DNA from: Prado023 sp963706885
GTDB taxonomy: Bacteria > Actinomycetota > Actinomycetes > S36-B12 > CAIYMF01
Assembly: GCA_963706885.1 (NCBI GenBank)
Contig: CAVPNX010000007.1
Span: 127,404-191,403 of the forward strand
Reading direction: 5' to 3'
Length of the DNA stretch: 64,000 bases
The notes under the pieces were generated by a model. The model searched no databases. It was not told the origin of the DNA and saw only the letters and a list, made by a program, of their open reading frames with translations. Positions 18,769-30,291 of this stretch are shown piece by piece. How positions within the stretch are numbered: the stretch's first letter is position 1; the number at the start of each line of letters is the position of its first letter. Position numbers and translations under genes: made by a program.

Positions 18769-19467
18769 GAGCTGGCCCTCGGTGGACGGGCTCGGGGCCG
18801 CGGGGGTGGCCAGCACGGCGCCGGTGACCGGGCTGGCGCCCACCTGGGTGTCCGCGTCGACGACCACGCTGTAGGCCTCCGGCGAACCGGGGCGCCCGCC
18901 GTAGCGGACCTCGTCGAAGGTCCTCGCGGCCCGGTCCAGGGGGTCTCTGGCCGCAGGCAGCCGCTGGCCCACCTCGCCGGCCACCTCGTCGGCGGTCCAG
19001 CCGGGGTGGGCATCGATGAGTCCGCGCTCCTGGCTGGCGCGCACGAGGGCGCGCATCCGGGCAGAGATGGCCTCCTCCCACTTCGCGGCCGCCGCCAGCT
19101 CGTCGGCCTGGGCTCGGTACTGCGCGGCGCTCGTACCCGGATCGACGGTGAACCTCAGCCCCGCCGAGCGGCTCACCGGTCCGATCCGCCAGCGGACGAA
19201 CAGCACGGCGATGACAATCGCCAGCACCAGTCCCAGGATGCCCAGCCACCCCCCGGGTGCGGCCTCGGCCGCGCGGTCGGCCGCCCGCTGCACCCACTCG
19301 ACCAGCCACGTGATGGCCCGCTCGACGAAGCCCGGCTGGGCGGACCGATAGGCCGGGTCAGCCAGCTCCAGCTCGGCCAGGCGCTGGGCCTGGGCCCGCG
19401 TGAGGTCGACCGGCACCTCCAGGTCCGTCCGGCCCGCTGGCCGGGCGGCAGCGCCGACGAGCACCAT
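18765..19467 (-). CDS. DUF4129 domain membrane protein
   Basis: About 233 aa from ATG 19467, which has GGGAG six bases upstream. A single membrane helix (WLGILGLVLAIVIAVLFVRW) is followed by the DUF4129 helical domain, including KWEEAISARMRALVRASQER and the conserved DEVRYGGRPGSPEAY end. DUF4129 is also the C-terminal domain of some transglutaminase-like proteins; here it stands alone. The reading frame runs on into DUF4350; removing one C from the run near 18806 would create a TGA at 18767-18765 overlapping the DUF4350 ATG, the usual arrangement. I therefore treat it as a separate gene. Confidence 0.7.
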
Positions 19468-19484
19468 GGGAACTCCCACGGTGG

Positions 19485-20753
19485 TCAGGGGTGGTGGGTG
19501 CGGTAGGCGGCCAACGGGATCCGCGGAGGGCGTGACGCCCGCCGACACGAGCTCGATGTCCAGGGCCTCGCGACGCATCCTGAGGTCGATGTAGAGCAGG
19601 CCGGTCACCGCGGCGCTGAAGGGCAGCGTGATGATCCCGGCCACGAGCGTGGCGACGCCGGAGGCCAGGACGGTGGGGATCAACGACTCGCTGAACCCGC
19701 TGACGAGCGTGGCGATCAACGTGATGGGGATGGTCACGACCGTGGTCAGCAGGCTGGTGATGATCGCGGCCAGGATGAGGATGCCCAGGACGCGCCACCA
19801 GGAACGCCGCACCAGGACCCAGGACCGCTTCAGCGACCCGACCACGCCGACGCCCTCCATGACCAGCGCGGGCGAGGCCACGGACAGCTTGACGTAGGCG
19901 TACACGATCGCGATCGTGCCACCCACTCCGATGAGCAGGCCGGGGATGACCGCCCACTCACCGATCGCGAAGGCCAGTCCCACGATCACCGCGGCCATGC
20001 CGATGACGGCCAGGATGCTGCCGAGGCCGATCAGGAGGGTGACCCCGACCAGCGGCAGCATCCGGGGCCTCAGGATGGCCCAGGTCTGGCCGGCATCGAG
20101 CTGGCGACCCAGGACGGCCGCCCCGACCAGGACGATGAACAACCCGCTGGCCAGGACCTGCAGGAACCCGGCCACGAGGGCCGGAACCAGTTGGGCGAGC
20201 CCGCCGCTGGCCAGGGCGGTCAGCTCCGCGGCGATCTCGACCTCGGTGGACCCGGCGGCCGGCTGGGCCCCCTCCAGGAACTGCAGCGAGAACCACAGGC
20301 CGACCGTCTGCAGGAGTGCGGACACCGCCGAGATTGCTGCGGCCAGCCCCAGCACCGTGCGCGGGTTGCTGCGGATCAGGCTCAGGGCGCCGTCGAGCAG
20401 CTCGCCGACCCCCAGCGGCCGCAGCGGGACGATGCCGGGCTTGGGGGCCGGTGGTGGGGGTCCCCAGGGGGTGGGCTGTCCCCATCCGGGCGGGACCTGC
20501 TGGCCGTACCCCGGGGGCTGGCCCTGCGGCGCGTATCCCGCAGGGGGCACCTGTCCGTACCCCGGTGGGGGAGCCTGCCAGTACCCGGCAGGGGGGACCT
20601 GCCCCGGTGGGGGGACCTGTCCCGGCCCGGGTTGGGGGGCGGTTGGGGGGCCGGTTGGCTGGGCCAGGCAGCGGGTTGATCGGGGGACCAGCCGGACGGC
20701 GGGGCCCACTGCCCCGGGTCGGGCTGGCCGGGCGGTGGGGACTGGGACGACAT
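19485..20753 (-). CDS. Glycerophosphoryl diester phosphodiesterase membrane-domain-like protein, frameshifted
   Basis: About 420 aa. ATG 20753 begins MSSQSPPPGQPDPGQWAPP; the frame then shifts at a run of six G/C bases around 20630-20645 into a Gly-Pro-Tyr-Gln-rich repeat region (GYGQVPPAGYAPQGQPPGYG) and a membrane domain of about six helices starting at PLRPLGVGELLDGALSLIR, the signature of the GDPD membrane domain family. The domain ends LYIDLRMRREALDIEL. No in-frame stop follows; one C fewer in the CCACCCCTGA tract would place a TGA at 19485-19487. It heads the operon with DUF4129, DUF4350, MoxR and DUF58, divergent from mtrA. No catalytic phosphodiesterase domain is present; function unknown. 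Confidence 0.7.
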
Positions 20754-20817
20754 GTCCTGATCGTCCCATGTGGACAGCCATTGGCAAGCCTGCGCCCGAA
20801 GATGCCACCATGTGCCT

Positions 20818-21495
20818 GTGAAGGCGCGTGTGCTGGTCGTCGACGACGACGTGGACCTGGCGGAGATGCTGGGCATCGTCCTGCGCAGCGAGGGCATGGA
20901 GCCGGTCTTCTGCCACAACGGCACCGACGCCCTTCCCGCCTTCCACCGGGAGTCCCCCAACCTCGTGCTGCTGGACCTCATGCTCCCGGGACTCGATGGG
21001 TTGGAGGTCTGTCGCCGGCTGCGGGCGGAGTCGACGGTGCCGATCGTCATGCTGACCGCACGTGGGGACACCTTGGACATCGTCGAGGGCCTGCAGGCCG
21101 GTGCCGACGACTACATCGTCAAGCCGTTCAAGCCCAAGGAGCTCGTGGCCCGGATCGATGCCCGGCTGCGCCGGCTCGAGGACACCGCCAACGAGGTGCT
21201 GGCCATCGGGGACCTGGTCATCGACCGGGGGGCGCACTCGGTGACCCGGTCCGGCGAGTCGATCCCCGTCACCCCGTTGGAGTTCGACCTCCTGCTGGCA
21301 CTGGCGACCCGGCCGGGGTTCGCCTTCACCCGTGAGCAGCTGCTGGCCGACGTCTGGGGCTACCAGCATGCGGGTGACACCCGCCTGGTCAACGTGCATG
21401 TGCAGCGGCTGCGCGGGAAGGTCGAGATCGACCCCGAGGACCCGCAGGTGATCGTGACCGTGCGCGGCGTCGGGTACCGCGCCGGACCTCCCTGA
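20818..21495 (+). CDS. mtrA: Response regulator MtrA
   Basis: DNA-binding response regulator of the OmpR/PhoB type, 225 aa. Receiver: acidic pair D10-D11, phosphoacceptor D53 (LLDLMLPG), T80 and K102 (KPFKPKELV). The C-terminal winged helix (TPLEFDLLLALATRPGFAFTREQLL, then the VNVHVQRLRGKVE recognition helix) is complete. MtrA controls cell division, replication-linked and cell-wall genes in actinobacteria, phosphorylated by MtrB, whose gene overlaps it (TGATG). Start GTG 20818 gives the expected N-terminus VKARVLVVDDD; CACCAT six bases before it (20806-20811) may be the -10 of a leaderless transcript. Confidence 0.93.
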   Translation: MKARVLVVDDDVDLAEMLGIVLRSEGMEPVFCHNGTDALPAFHRESPNLVLLDLMLPGLDGLEVCRRLRAESTVPIVMLTARGDTLDIVEGLQAGADDYIVKPFKPKELVARIDARLRRLEDTANEVLAIGDLVIDRGAHSVTRSGESIPVTPLEFDLLLALATRPGFAFTREQLLADVWGYQHAGDTRLVNVHVQRLRGKVEIDPEDPQVIVTVRGVGYRAGPP

Positions 21496-23033
21496 TGTTC
21501 CAGCGGGTCCGTGCCGTGCCCGGCTACCTGCGGCAACGGTGGCGGCAGTCCCTGCGGTTCCGGGTGGTCCTGACCACGCTCGTCGGCTCCACCCTGGTGC
21601 TGGTGCTGCTCATGCTGGCGCTGCTGGGCAACGTCTCGGCCGGCGTGCTGGGATCCAAGGAGTCCAGTGCCCTGGCTGAGGCCTCCGCGGCGCGCAGCGA
21701 GGCCCAGCGCATCCTGGATGCCACCCCAGCCCAGGGTGGCGACGTCCCTGCGTCACGGACCATCGACACCGTTGTGGCCGCGATGGCCGCCCGAGGTGCC
21801 CAGGCAGGGCTGTTCGAGGTCCTCATGCTGGCCTCGGAGCCCGCCGGGCTGAGCGCAACGCCCGAGCGGGGCACGAACCTCATCTCGGAGTCCAGCGTCC
21901 CCAGGCAGATGCGTGACATCGTGGCGGGCAGCCAGCGGCAGGCCTGGACCTACACGACCATGCGCTACACCGACGGTCGCGAGGTCCCCGGGTTCGTGGT
22001 CGGGGCTCCGCTGGCGGTCCGCGGGGTCGGCCCGTACGAGCTCTACCAGCTGTTCCCCCTGGACACCGAGCAGGAGACGTTGGCACTGGTGCGCAACGCG
22101 ACTGCTGCCGCCGGGGTGATCATCACCCTCGGGCTGGTCGGCATGGCCGCCCTGGTCACGTTCGTGATCGTGTCCCCCGTCCATGAGGCGGCGCGCACGG
22201 CCCGACGGTTCTCGTCCGGCCACCTCGAGGCCCGGATGCGGGTGCGTGGCCAGGACGACCTGGCCCAGCTGGCGGTGAGCTTCAACGAGATGGCCGAGAC
22301 GCTGCAGTCCCAGATCGACGAGCTGGAGACCCTGTCGTCGGTGCAGCAGCAGTTCGTGGCCGACGTCTCCCACGAGCTGCGCACCCCCCTGACCACGGTG
22401 CGCATGGCCGCCGACCTGCTCCACGACAAGCGCCAGGAGCTGCCCCCCGACGACGCGCGGGCCGTGGAGCTGCTCCAGAACCAGCTCAACCGGTTCGAGG
22501 CGCTTCTCGCCGACCTGCTCGAGACCTCCCGCCAGGATGCGGGGTCCGTGCAGCTGGACTACGAGGAGGTCGACCTGCGCGCCATGGCTGAGCGTGTGGC
22601 ACTAGCTCTGGAGCCGCTGTCGCGGGAACTCGGCAGCCCTGTTGAGGTGATCGGGCTGGACCGCCTGCTGGTGCCGTGTGATGCCCCGCGGGTCGAACGG
22701 ATCCTGGCCAACCTGGTCTCCAACGCCCTGGAGCACGGCGAGGGGCATCCGGTCACCGTCGAGATCATGGCCGAGGGGGACGAGGCCCAGGTGGCTGTCA
22801 CCGACCAGGGCGTCGGCCTGACCTCGCAGGAGGTCACCCAGGTCTTCACCCGGTTCTGGCGGGCGGACCCGTCGCGGGTGCGCCGCGTCGGGGGCACCGG
22901 ACTGGGGCTGTCGATCGCCCTGGGCGATGCCCGCGCCCATGGCGGGACGTTGTCCGCGTCGGGAGCCCCGGGGCAGGGCGCGACCTTCACGCTCCGGCTG
23001 CCGATGGCCCCCGTCGGGGCGGTGCTCGCGTGA
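21495..23033 (+). CDS. mtrB: Sensor histidine kinase MtrB
   Basis: 512 aa partner of MtrA. Two transmembrane helices (about 22-45 and 205-227) flank an extracytoplasmic sensor domain; a HAMP linker (residues 228-282) leads to the H-box with phosphoacceptor H293 (VADVSHELRTPLTT) and a complete ATPase domain (N box NLVSNALEHG, G1 DQGVGL, G2 GGTGLGLSIA). Its stop overlaps the lpqB start by four bases (GTGA), and LpqB is known in mycobacteria to interact with the MtrB sensor region. All catalytic motifs look intact. Confidence 0.93.
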   Translation: MFQRVRAVPGYLRQRWRQSLRFRVVLTTLVGSTLVLVLLMLALLGNVSAGVLGSKESSALAEASAARSEAQRILDATPAQGGDVPASRTIDTVVAAMAARGAQAGLFEVLMLASEPAGLSATPERGTNLISESSVPRQMRDIVAGSQRQAWTYTTMRYTDGREVPGFVVGAPLAVRGVGPYELYQLFPLDTEQETLALVRNATAAAGVIITLGLVGMAALVTFVIVSPVHEAARTARRFSSGHLEARMRVRGQDDLAQLAVSFNEMAETLQSQIDELETLSSVQQQFVADVSHELRTPLTTVRMAADLLHDKRQELPPDDARAVELLQNQLNRFEALLADLLETSRQDAGSVQLDYEEVDLRAMAERVALALEPLSRELGSPVEVIGLDRLLVPCDAPRVERILANLVSNALEHGEGHPVTVEIMAEGDEAQVAVTDQGVGLTSQEVTQVFTRFWRADPSRVRRVGGTGLGLSIALGDARAHGGTLSASGAPGQGATFTLRLPMAPVGAVLA

Positions 23034-24784
23034 GCACCCGCGGGCGCGTCGGGCGGGGCATCGGCATCCGGCTGACCCGCGCCGGGGTCGTGGCGGTCAG
23101 CGCCGCTGCCGTCGTGGGCCTGGCCGCGTGCACCGCGGTTCCGACGTCCGGGCCGATCGAGCAGGGGCCCGTCGTGGACGCCGGTGAGTCGTCCCAGTTC
23201 ATCCGGGTGATCGCCGCCCCGCCCAGTGTGGGTGCCACCCAGACCGAGGTCGTGCGGGGGTTCCTCGAGGCCAATGCCAGCCTCGAGTCCGACAACGCGA
23301 TCGCCCGGCGCTACCTGACTGCCGAGGGCGACCAGTCGTGGGACCCCGACGCCGCCACGACGGTCTACGCCCAGCCCTCCCTGGAGCTCTCGGAGGGCAA
23401 GGGCGACACCATCGTCGCCCGCCTGCAGATCACCGACCGACTCGACGACCAGGGCAGCCTCGACCCGGTCGATCCTGCCGCGACGGAGAAGATCACCTTC
23501 ACCCTCGAGCAGGTCGTGGACGGCGCCCCGGGGACTCCCCAGTGGCGCATCGCCGACCCGCCCGCGGGGATCCTGGTCAGCGACTCGGACCTGCGCCGGG
23601 CCTACCGCCAGTACCAGGTGCACTTCCCCTCCGACCGAAGTGGCGTCCTGGTCCCGGACAGCCGGCTGCTCCCCGTCATCGGCGCGAGCCTTCCCACCGC
23701 CCTGGCCGAACGGGTGCTCTCCGGCCCTGCCGAGTGGCTGGAACCCGGGGTCCGGACCGGTGCCCCACCCGGTACCGCCCTCGCGCTGGGTGCCGTCCCG
23801 GTCAGCAACGGTGTCGCGCAGGTGGAGCTCACCGAGGAGGCGCTGGCCGCCACCGAGATCCAACGCCGGGATCTCGCGGCCCAGCTCACCTGGACCCTCA
23901 CCCAACTGCCCGAGGTGACCGGGGTCCGCCTGCTGGTCACGGGGGAGCCCTTCGACGTCCCCGGGGCCCCGGAGGTCATGGACCGGTCGGTGTGGCAGGC
24001 GCGCAGCCCGGACAGCCTCACGACCGGGCCGACGGGCAGCGGGCTGCTTCCCCACTACCTGCTCGACGAGGCGACGATCGTCCGGGTCGCCGAGCAGGGC
24101 CGCACGGCGCTGCCGCTCGAGGTTCCCGGGGCAGACGAGCTCATCGACCTCGCAGTGTCCCTGGACCAGCGTGTGGCCGCAGCCGTGGAGCCCGATCGCG
24201 ACGCCCTGTGGATCCTGCCTCTGGACCGCGGCGTCAGTGAGCAGCGCCTCACGGGCGAGGCGATCGGTGGCGCGAGCTTCGACACCGATGGGCGGGCCTG
24301 GTTCACCGAGGGTGGCACGGTGCAGCGGCTGCTCCCCGGCGGCACCCCCGAGGAGGTCGAGCTCCGACCAGCCCTGACGGCGCCGATCACCTCGGTCCAC
24401 CTGGCCCGGGACGGCACGCGGGTGGCCCTTCTTGCCGACGGCGCCATCTACCTCGGAGTGATCCAGGAGGCCGGGACGGGGGTGGCCATCGGCCCGGTGC
24501 GCAGGATCGCCACCTCGGTGTCCGAGGTCCGCGACATCGCCTGGCGCAACTCGGTCACCCTCGACGTGCTCGGACGGACCGACACCAGCAGCCCCCAGGT
24601 CCTTCGCATCTCGGTGGGCACCGGTGCCGTCCAACCACTGGGGGCCCCGCCCGAGCCCGTCGAGGTCACTGGTGCCCCGGGCTCGGCGACCCTGGTGGCC
24701 AGTGCGGAGGCCCTCCTGTTCGCCAATGTCGGCCTGCAGTGGCGTGCCCAGGGCCCGGCACGCTCGGTGGCCTACCCGGGATGA
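23030..24784 (+). CDS. lpqB: Lipoprotein LpqB
   Basis: 584 aa extracytoplasmic lipoprotein. The signal peptide ends in the lipobox LAAC with C34 as the lipidated residue. A GerMN domain occupies roughly residues 200-340 (ALGAVPVSNGVAQVELTEEA), followed by the LpqB beta-propeller domain with repeated D-G-x-x-(V/L)-(W/A) strands. LpqB modulates MtrAB signalling in mycobacteria and streptomycetes. It overlaps mtrB upstream (GTGA) and comF downstream (ATGA), so the four genes look co-translated. Nothing unusual beyond that. Confidence 0.92.
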   Translation: MSTRGRVGRGIGIRLTRAGVVAVSAAAVVGLAACTAVPTSGPIEQGPVVDAGESSQFIRVIAAPPSVGATQTEVVRGFLEANASLESDNAIARRYLTAEGDQSWDPDAATTVYAQPSLELSEGKGDTIVARLQITDRLDDQGSLDPVDPAATEKITFTLEQVVDGAPGTPQWRIADPPAGILVSDSDLRRAYRQYQVHFPSDRSGVLVPDSRLLPVIGASLPTALAERVLSGPAEWLEPGVRTGAPPGTALALGAVPVSNGVAQVELTEEALAATEIQRRDLAAQLTWTLTQLPEVTGVRLLVTGEPFDVPGAPEVMDRSVWQARSPDSLTTGPTGSGLLPHYLLDEATIVRVAEQGRTALPLEVPGADELIDLAVSLDQRVAAAVEPDRDALWILPLDRGVSEQRLTGEAIGGASFDTDGRAWFTEGGTVQRLLPGGTPEEVELRPALTAPITSVHLARDGTRVALLADGAIYLGVIQEAGTGVAIGPVRRIATSVSEVRDIAWRNSVTLDVLGRTDTSSPQVLRISVGTGAVQPLGAPPEPVEVTGAPGSATLVASAEALLFANVGLQWRAQGPARSVAYPG

Positions 24785-25491
24785 CCGCCGCGGGTCCGTC
24801 CCGGTGGTCGCAGGCCATCGAGGCGGCGCTGGACCTGGTGGTGCCCCAGCTGTGCGCGGGATGCGGAACACCGGGGCTGGTGTGGTGTCCGGGCTGCTCA
24901 CGTGCATGCACGGGCCCGTCCCTTCGCGTGCCGGGACCGGTGCCCAGCCGGGCGGCATGTGAGCATGCGGGCCCTGCGGGCCGTGCGGTCGTGGCCTTCA
25001 AGGACGCCGGGGTCCGCCGGCTGGGCCGGCCGTTGGGCGTGCTGCTCTCCGGCGCCATCCGCGATGCCCTGGCCGAGGCCGGCGCCGCGCCCGGGTCGCC
25101 GATCTGGGTCGTCCCCGTTCCCTCGAGGCGCAGTGCGGTTCGATCCCGTGGTGCCGACCACACCGCCGTCCTGGCCGGAGGTGCCGCGCGGGTGCTGCGC
25201 GAGGCCGGGTTGCCCGCGCACCGCTGCCGGGCGCTCGAGCACGCGCGGGCCAGTCGGGACCAGGTGGGGCTGTCCCGCGCGCAGCGGATCGCGAACGTGT
25301 CCGGCTCGCTGCGGGCACGGGAGCTGCCCCCGGGCACGATCGTGATCGTCGACGACGTCACCACGACCGGGGCCACCGTGGCCGAGGCCGTCCGAGCCCT
25401 GGCCGCGGCCGGCCGCGAGGTGTCGTGCGCGGCCACCGTGACAGCGGCGGGCGGACTCCCGTGGGGTGCGTCGGGCACCCGCGCCGACTAG
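24781..25491 (+). CDS. comF: ComF family phosphoribosyltransferase-like protein
   Basis: 236 aa. N-terminal zinc-ribbon-like cysteines C25, C28, C36 and C39 (CAGC, CPGC) and a C-terminal phosphoribosyltransferase fold with the PRPP loop IVIVDDVTTTGAT. In naturally competent bacteria ComF helps DNA uptake; in actinobacteria it is a constant neighbour of mtrAB-lpqB but its role there is unclear. ATG 24781 overlaps the lpqB stop. Confidence 0.88.
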   Translation: MTAAGPSRWSQAIEAALDLVVPQLCAGCGTPGLVWCPGCSRACTGPSLRVPGPVPSRAACEHAGPAGRAVVAFKDAGVRRLGRPLGVLLSGAIRDALAEAGAAPGSPIWVVPVPSRRSAVRSRGADHTAVLAGGAARVLREAGLPAHRCRALEHARASRDQVGLSRAQRIANVSGSLRARELPPGTIVIVDDVTTTGATVAEAVRALAAAGREVSCAATVTAAGGLPWGASGTRAD

Positions 25492-25494
25492 CGT
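25489..25494 (+). promoter_or_regulatory. Candidate -10 element of hpf
   Basis: TAGCGT overlaps the comF stop codon. It would start transcription near 25501 and give a leader of about 58 bases before the hpf ribosome site GGAGGA. Confidence 0.35.
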
Positions 25495-25558
25495 TGAGGG
25501 TGCGGGGGTAGCCATCTGCTGGTGCGCTGGGCGCGTCAGCCAACGGGTCGGAGGACAC

Positions 25559-26158
25559 GTGGACATCGTTGTCAGGGGTCGTCACGTCGAGGTGTCGGAT
25601 CGCTTCCGGGAGCATGTGGCGGGCAAGGTGGGCAAGGTCGATCGTTTCGGGCTGCCCATCACCAGCGTTGACGTCGAGGTGTCCTTCGAGCCCAACCCCC
25701 GACAGGCCGATCGTGCCTACGAGGTCGAGCTGACCTGCCGGGGCACCGGCCCGGTCATCCGGGCCGAGGCGCACGCCCAGGACAAGTACGGCGCCACGGA
25801 CATCGCGCTGGCCCGTCTCGAGGAGCGGCTGCGTCGGGCGGCGGACCGCAAGCGCACCCGACGGGCCGAGAAGGTGGTGGTCGTCCCGGCTGCCGACATC
25901 GTCGCGGAATCGGTGGAGCCGGCCGTCGAGGCCGAGCCCGACGACGGCACGGTGTGGGAGGAGGGCCCGATCGTGGTCCGGCTCAAGGAGCACCAGGCCC
26001 AGCCGATGACCGTCGCCCAGGCGGTGGAGGCCCTCGAGCTGGTCGGCCACGACTTCTACCTCTTCCGCGACAGCGACTCCGGTGCCCCGTCGGTGGTCTA
26101 CCACCGACGTGGGTACAACTACGGCCTCCTGCGGCTGGAGGGCGGGGCCAACGGCTAG
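25559..26158 (+). CDS. hpf: Long-form ribosome hibernation promoting factor
   Basis: 199 aa. N-terminal RaiA/HPF ribosome-binding domain (residues 1-100: DIVVRGRHVEVSDRFREHV, then a basic KRTRRAEK stretch) and the C-terminal dimerisation domain (PMTVAQAVEALELVGHDFYLFRD...VVYHRRGYNYGLLRL), linked by an acidic segment. The long form dimerises 70S ribosomes into inactive 100S particles in stationary phase or stress. Start GTG 25559 after GGAGGA. The position after comF and before secA is conserved in streptomycetes. Confidence 0.93.
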   Translation: MDIVVRGRHVEVSDRFREHVAGKVGKVDRFGLPITSVDVEVSFEPNPRQADRAYEVELTCRGTGPVIRAEAHAQDKYGATDIALARLEERLRRAADRKRTRRAEKVVVVPAADIVAESVEPAVEAEPDDGTVWEEGPIVVRLKEHQAQPMTVAQAVEALELVGHDFYLFRDSDSGAPSVVYHRRGYNYGLLRLEGGANG

Positions 26159-26909
26159 GCCGTTCGGGAGGGACGGTCGGGCCGCCCGGGGGCCGGGGCG
26201 GTCGCGGGGGGCCGGGACACCGACGCGCGTCCTGGTCCTCGACTCGGAGCCGGTGTTCGCCGCAGGGGCCGTCGGCATCCTGGGCGCCGCAGGGTTCGAG
26301 GCCCTCGGCCGGGACCCGTCGCCTTCCCGGGGTGCAGGTGCCTCCCAGCGGTCCACGTGGGCGGCTTCGGGCGACTCCTGGGTGGATCCGGTGCTGGAGG
26401 CGCGCCCCGGCGCGGTCGTCCTCGACGCCGCCCTGGGTGAGCGTCCCTACGGCGCCGACCTTGCGGCCGAGGTGGCGTCGCGGGCGCCCGGGGTCGCGGT
26501 CGTCATCCTCGTGCGGCGGGCGCAGTCGGTGGGGATCGTGGACGCGATGGAATCCGGCGCGCTGGCCCTCGTGCACCGCCGGTGCACCGCCGACGAGCTG
26601 GTCGCGGCCGTGTCTGCGGCGATCGGGGGGCAGAACTGGGTGGCGGCCCCCCTGTCCGGGATCCTGCGCGAGGAGCTGCTCTCGGAGGTGTCCGGCGAGC
26701 GGCCACCCGAGTTGAGCCGGCGCGAGCTGGAGGTCCTGCGCGGGTTGGCGACCGGTGCCACCAACGCCCAGATCGGCCAGCAGCTGGGGATCAGTGAGAA
26801 CACCGTGCGCAACCACGTGCACTCACTCATGGGCAAGCTCCAGGTGGCCAACCGCACGGACGCGGTGGCCACGGGCCTCCGGCGCGGGCTGGTGGACCTC
26901 ACCGGGTGA
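26082..26909 (+). CDS. LuxR-type response regulator-like transcription factor
   Basis: The clear protein begins near 26220 (RVLVLDSEPVFAAGA). It has a receiver-like domain with D and E at the acidic position and an Asp in VVLDAALGE at the phosphoacceptor site, and a C-terminal NarL/LuxR helix-turn-helix (LSRRELEVLRGLATGATNAQIG..LGISENTVRNHVHSLMGKL). The lysine expected at the end of the receiver is replaced (ALVHRRC). There is no ATG, GTG or TTG in this frame between the hpf stop (26158) and the receiver, so the start must overlap hpf (ATG 26082 or GTG 26109), be non-standard, or be hidden by an indel in the G-rich stretch 26160-26220. Coordinates give the longest possibility. Confidence 0.7.
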   Translation: MPRRWSTTDVGTTTASCGWRAGPTARPFGRDGRAARGPGRSRGAGTPTRVLVLDSEPVFAAGAVGILGAAGFEALGRDPSPSRGAGASQRSTWAASGDSWVDPVLEARPGAVVLDAALGERPYGADLAAEVASRAPGVAVVILVRRAQSVGIVDAMESGALALVHRRCTADELVAAVSAAIGGQNWVAAPLSGILREELLSEVSGERPPELSRRELEVLRGLATGATNAQIGQQLGISENTVRNHVHSLMGKLQVANRTDAVATGLRRGLVDLTG

Positions 26910-26981
26910 GCGGCCGACCGCCTGCCTGGCGCCGGCGACGGGCTCGGGGCCCGATCGGGTCGCCCCTGCCCCGGGGCCGAC

Positions 26982-27024
26982 TACGATGGGAGGCCTGTGA
27001 ACCCTGTGCCCCACGGCGTGGGGC
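26982..27024 (+). promoter_or_regulatory. Candidate secA promoter and leader hairpin
   Basis: TACGAT at 26982-26987 is a plausible -10, giving a leader of about 60 bases. At 27008-27024 GCCCCAC and GTGGGGC form a 7-bp stem with a 3-base loop inside that leader, ahead of the GAGAGGGG ribosome site (27041-27048). The hairpin could influence secA translation; nothing shows that it does. Confidence 0.35.
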
Positions 27025-27054
27025 CGTGCACCCACGATGCGAGAGGGGCCGTGC

Positions 27055-29961
<2,907 letters not shown>

Positions 29962-30291
29962 CGGGTTCGCCGATCGGTTCGGCCATCCGTGGTTCTGGGG
30001 TCAAGGCCCCGACCTGCCCCGACGACATCGTGGGGGAGCCTGCCGGGTGGGGCCCCGGAACGAAGTCACAACGCTGCGCGAGCGGACGCCGATGAGGCCC
30101 CCGGCCAGGTCTCGACCGACCGGTCCGGCTCCCGGCCGGCTGCCGAAACGGTTGTCGGCAGGGCGGTTGTCGGGCAGGGCGGTTGGGTGCGTCGGCGACC
30201 GTCCCGAACCGGCTGCCTGGTGCGTCGGCGACGATCCTGAGCCGGCTGCCGAACCGGCTGCCGGGTGCGTCGGCGACCGTAGAATCCTCGG
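29962..30291. repeat. Intergenic region with imperfect direct repeats before the Sua5 gene
   Basis: 330 bases without a gene. From about 30140 it is made of imperfect direct repeats: GGTGCGTCGGCGAC occurs at 30186, 30219 and 30264, each followed or preceded by GAACCGGCTGCC-like units (spacing 33 then 45 bases), and GGTTGTCGG(G)CAGGGC occurs twice just upstream. The -10 hexamer of the next gene abuts the last copy. No hairpin with a U-tract was found after secA. Confidence 0.6.
30280..30285 (+). promoter_or_regulatory. Candidate -10 element (leaderless start of Sua5 gene)
   Basis: TAGAAT ends 6 bases before ATG 30292 and there is no ribosome-binding sequence. A leaderless transcript beginning at the ATG is likely. 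Confidence 0.5.
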
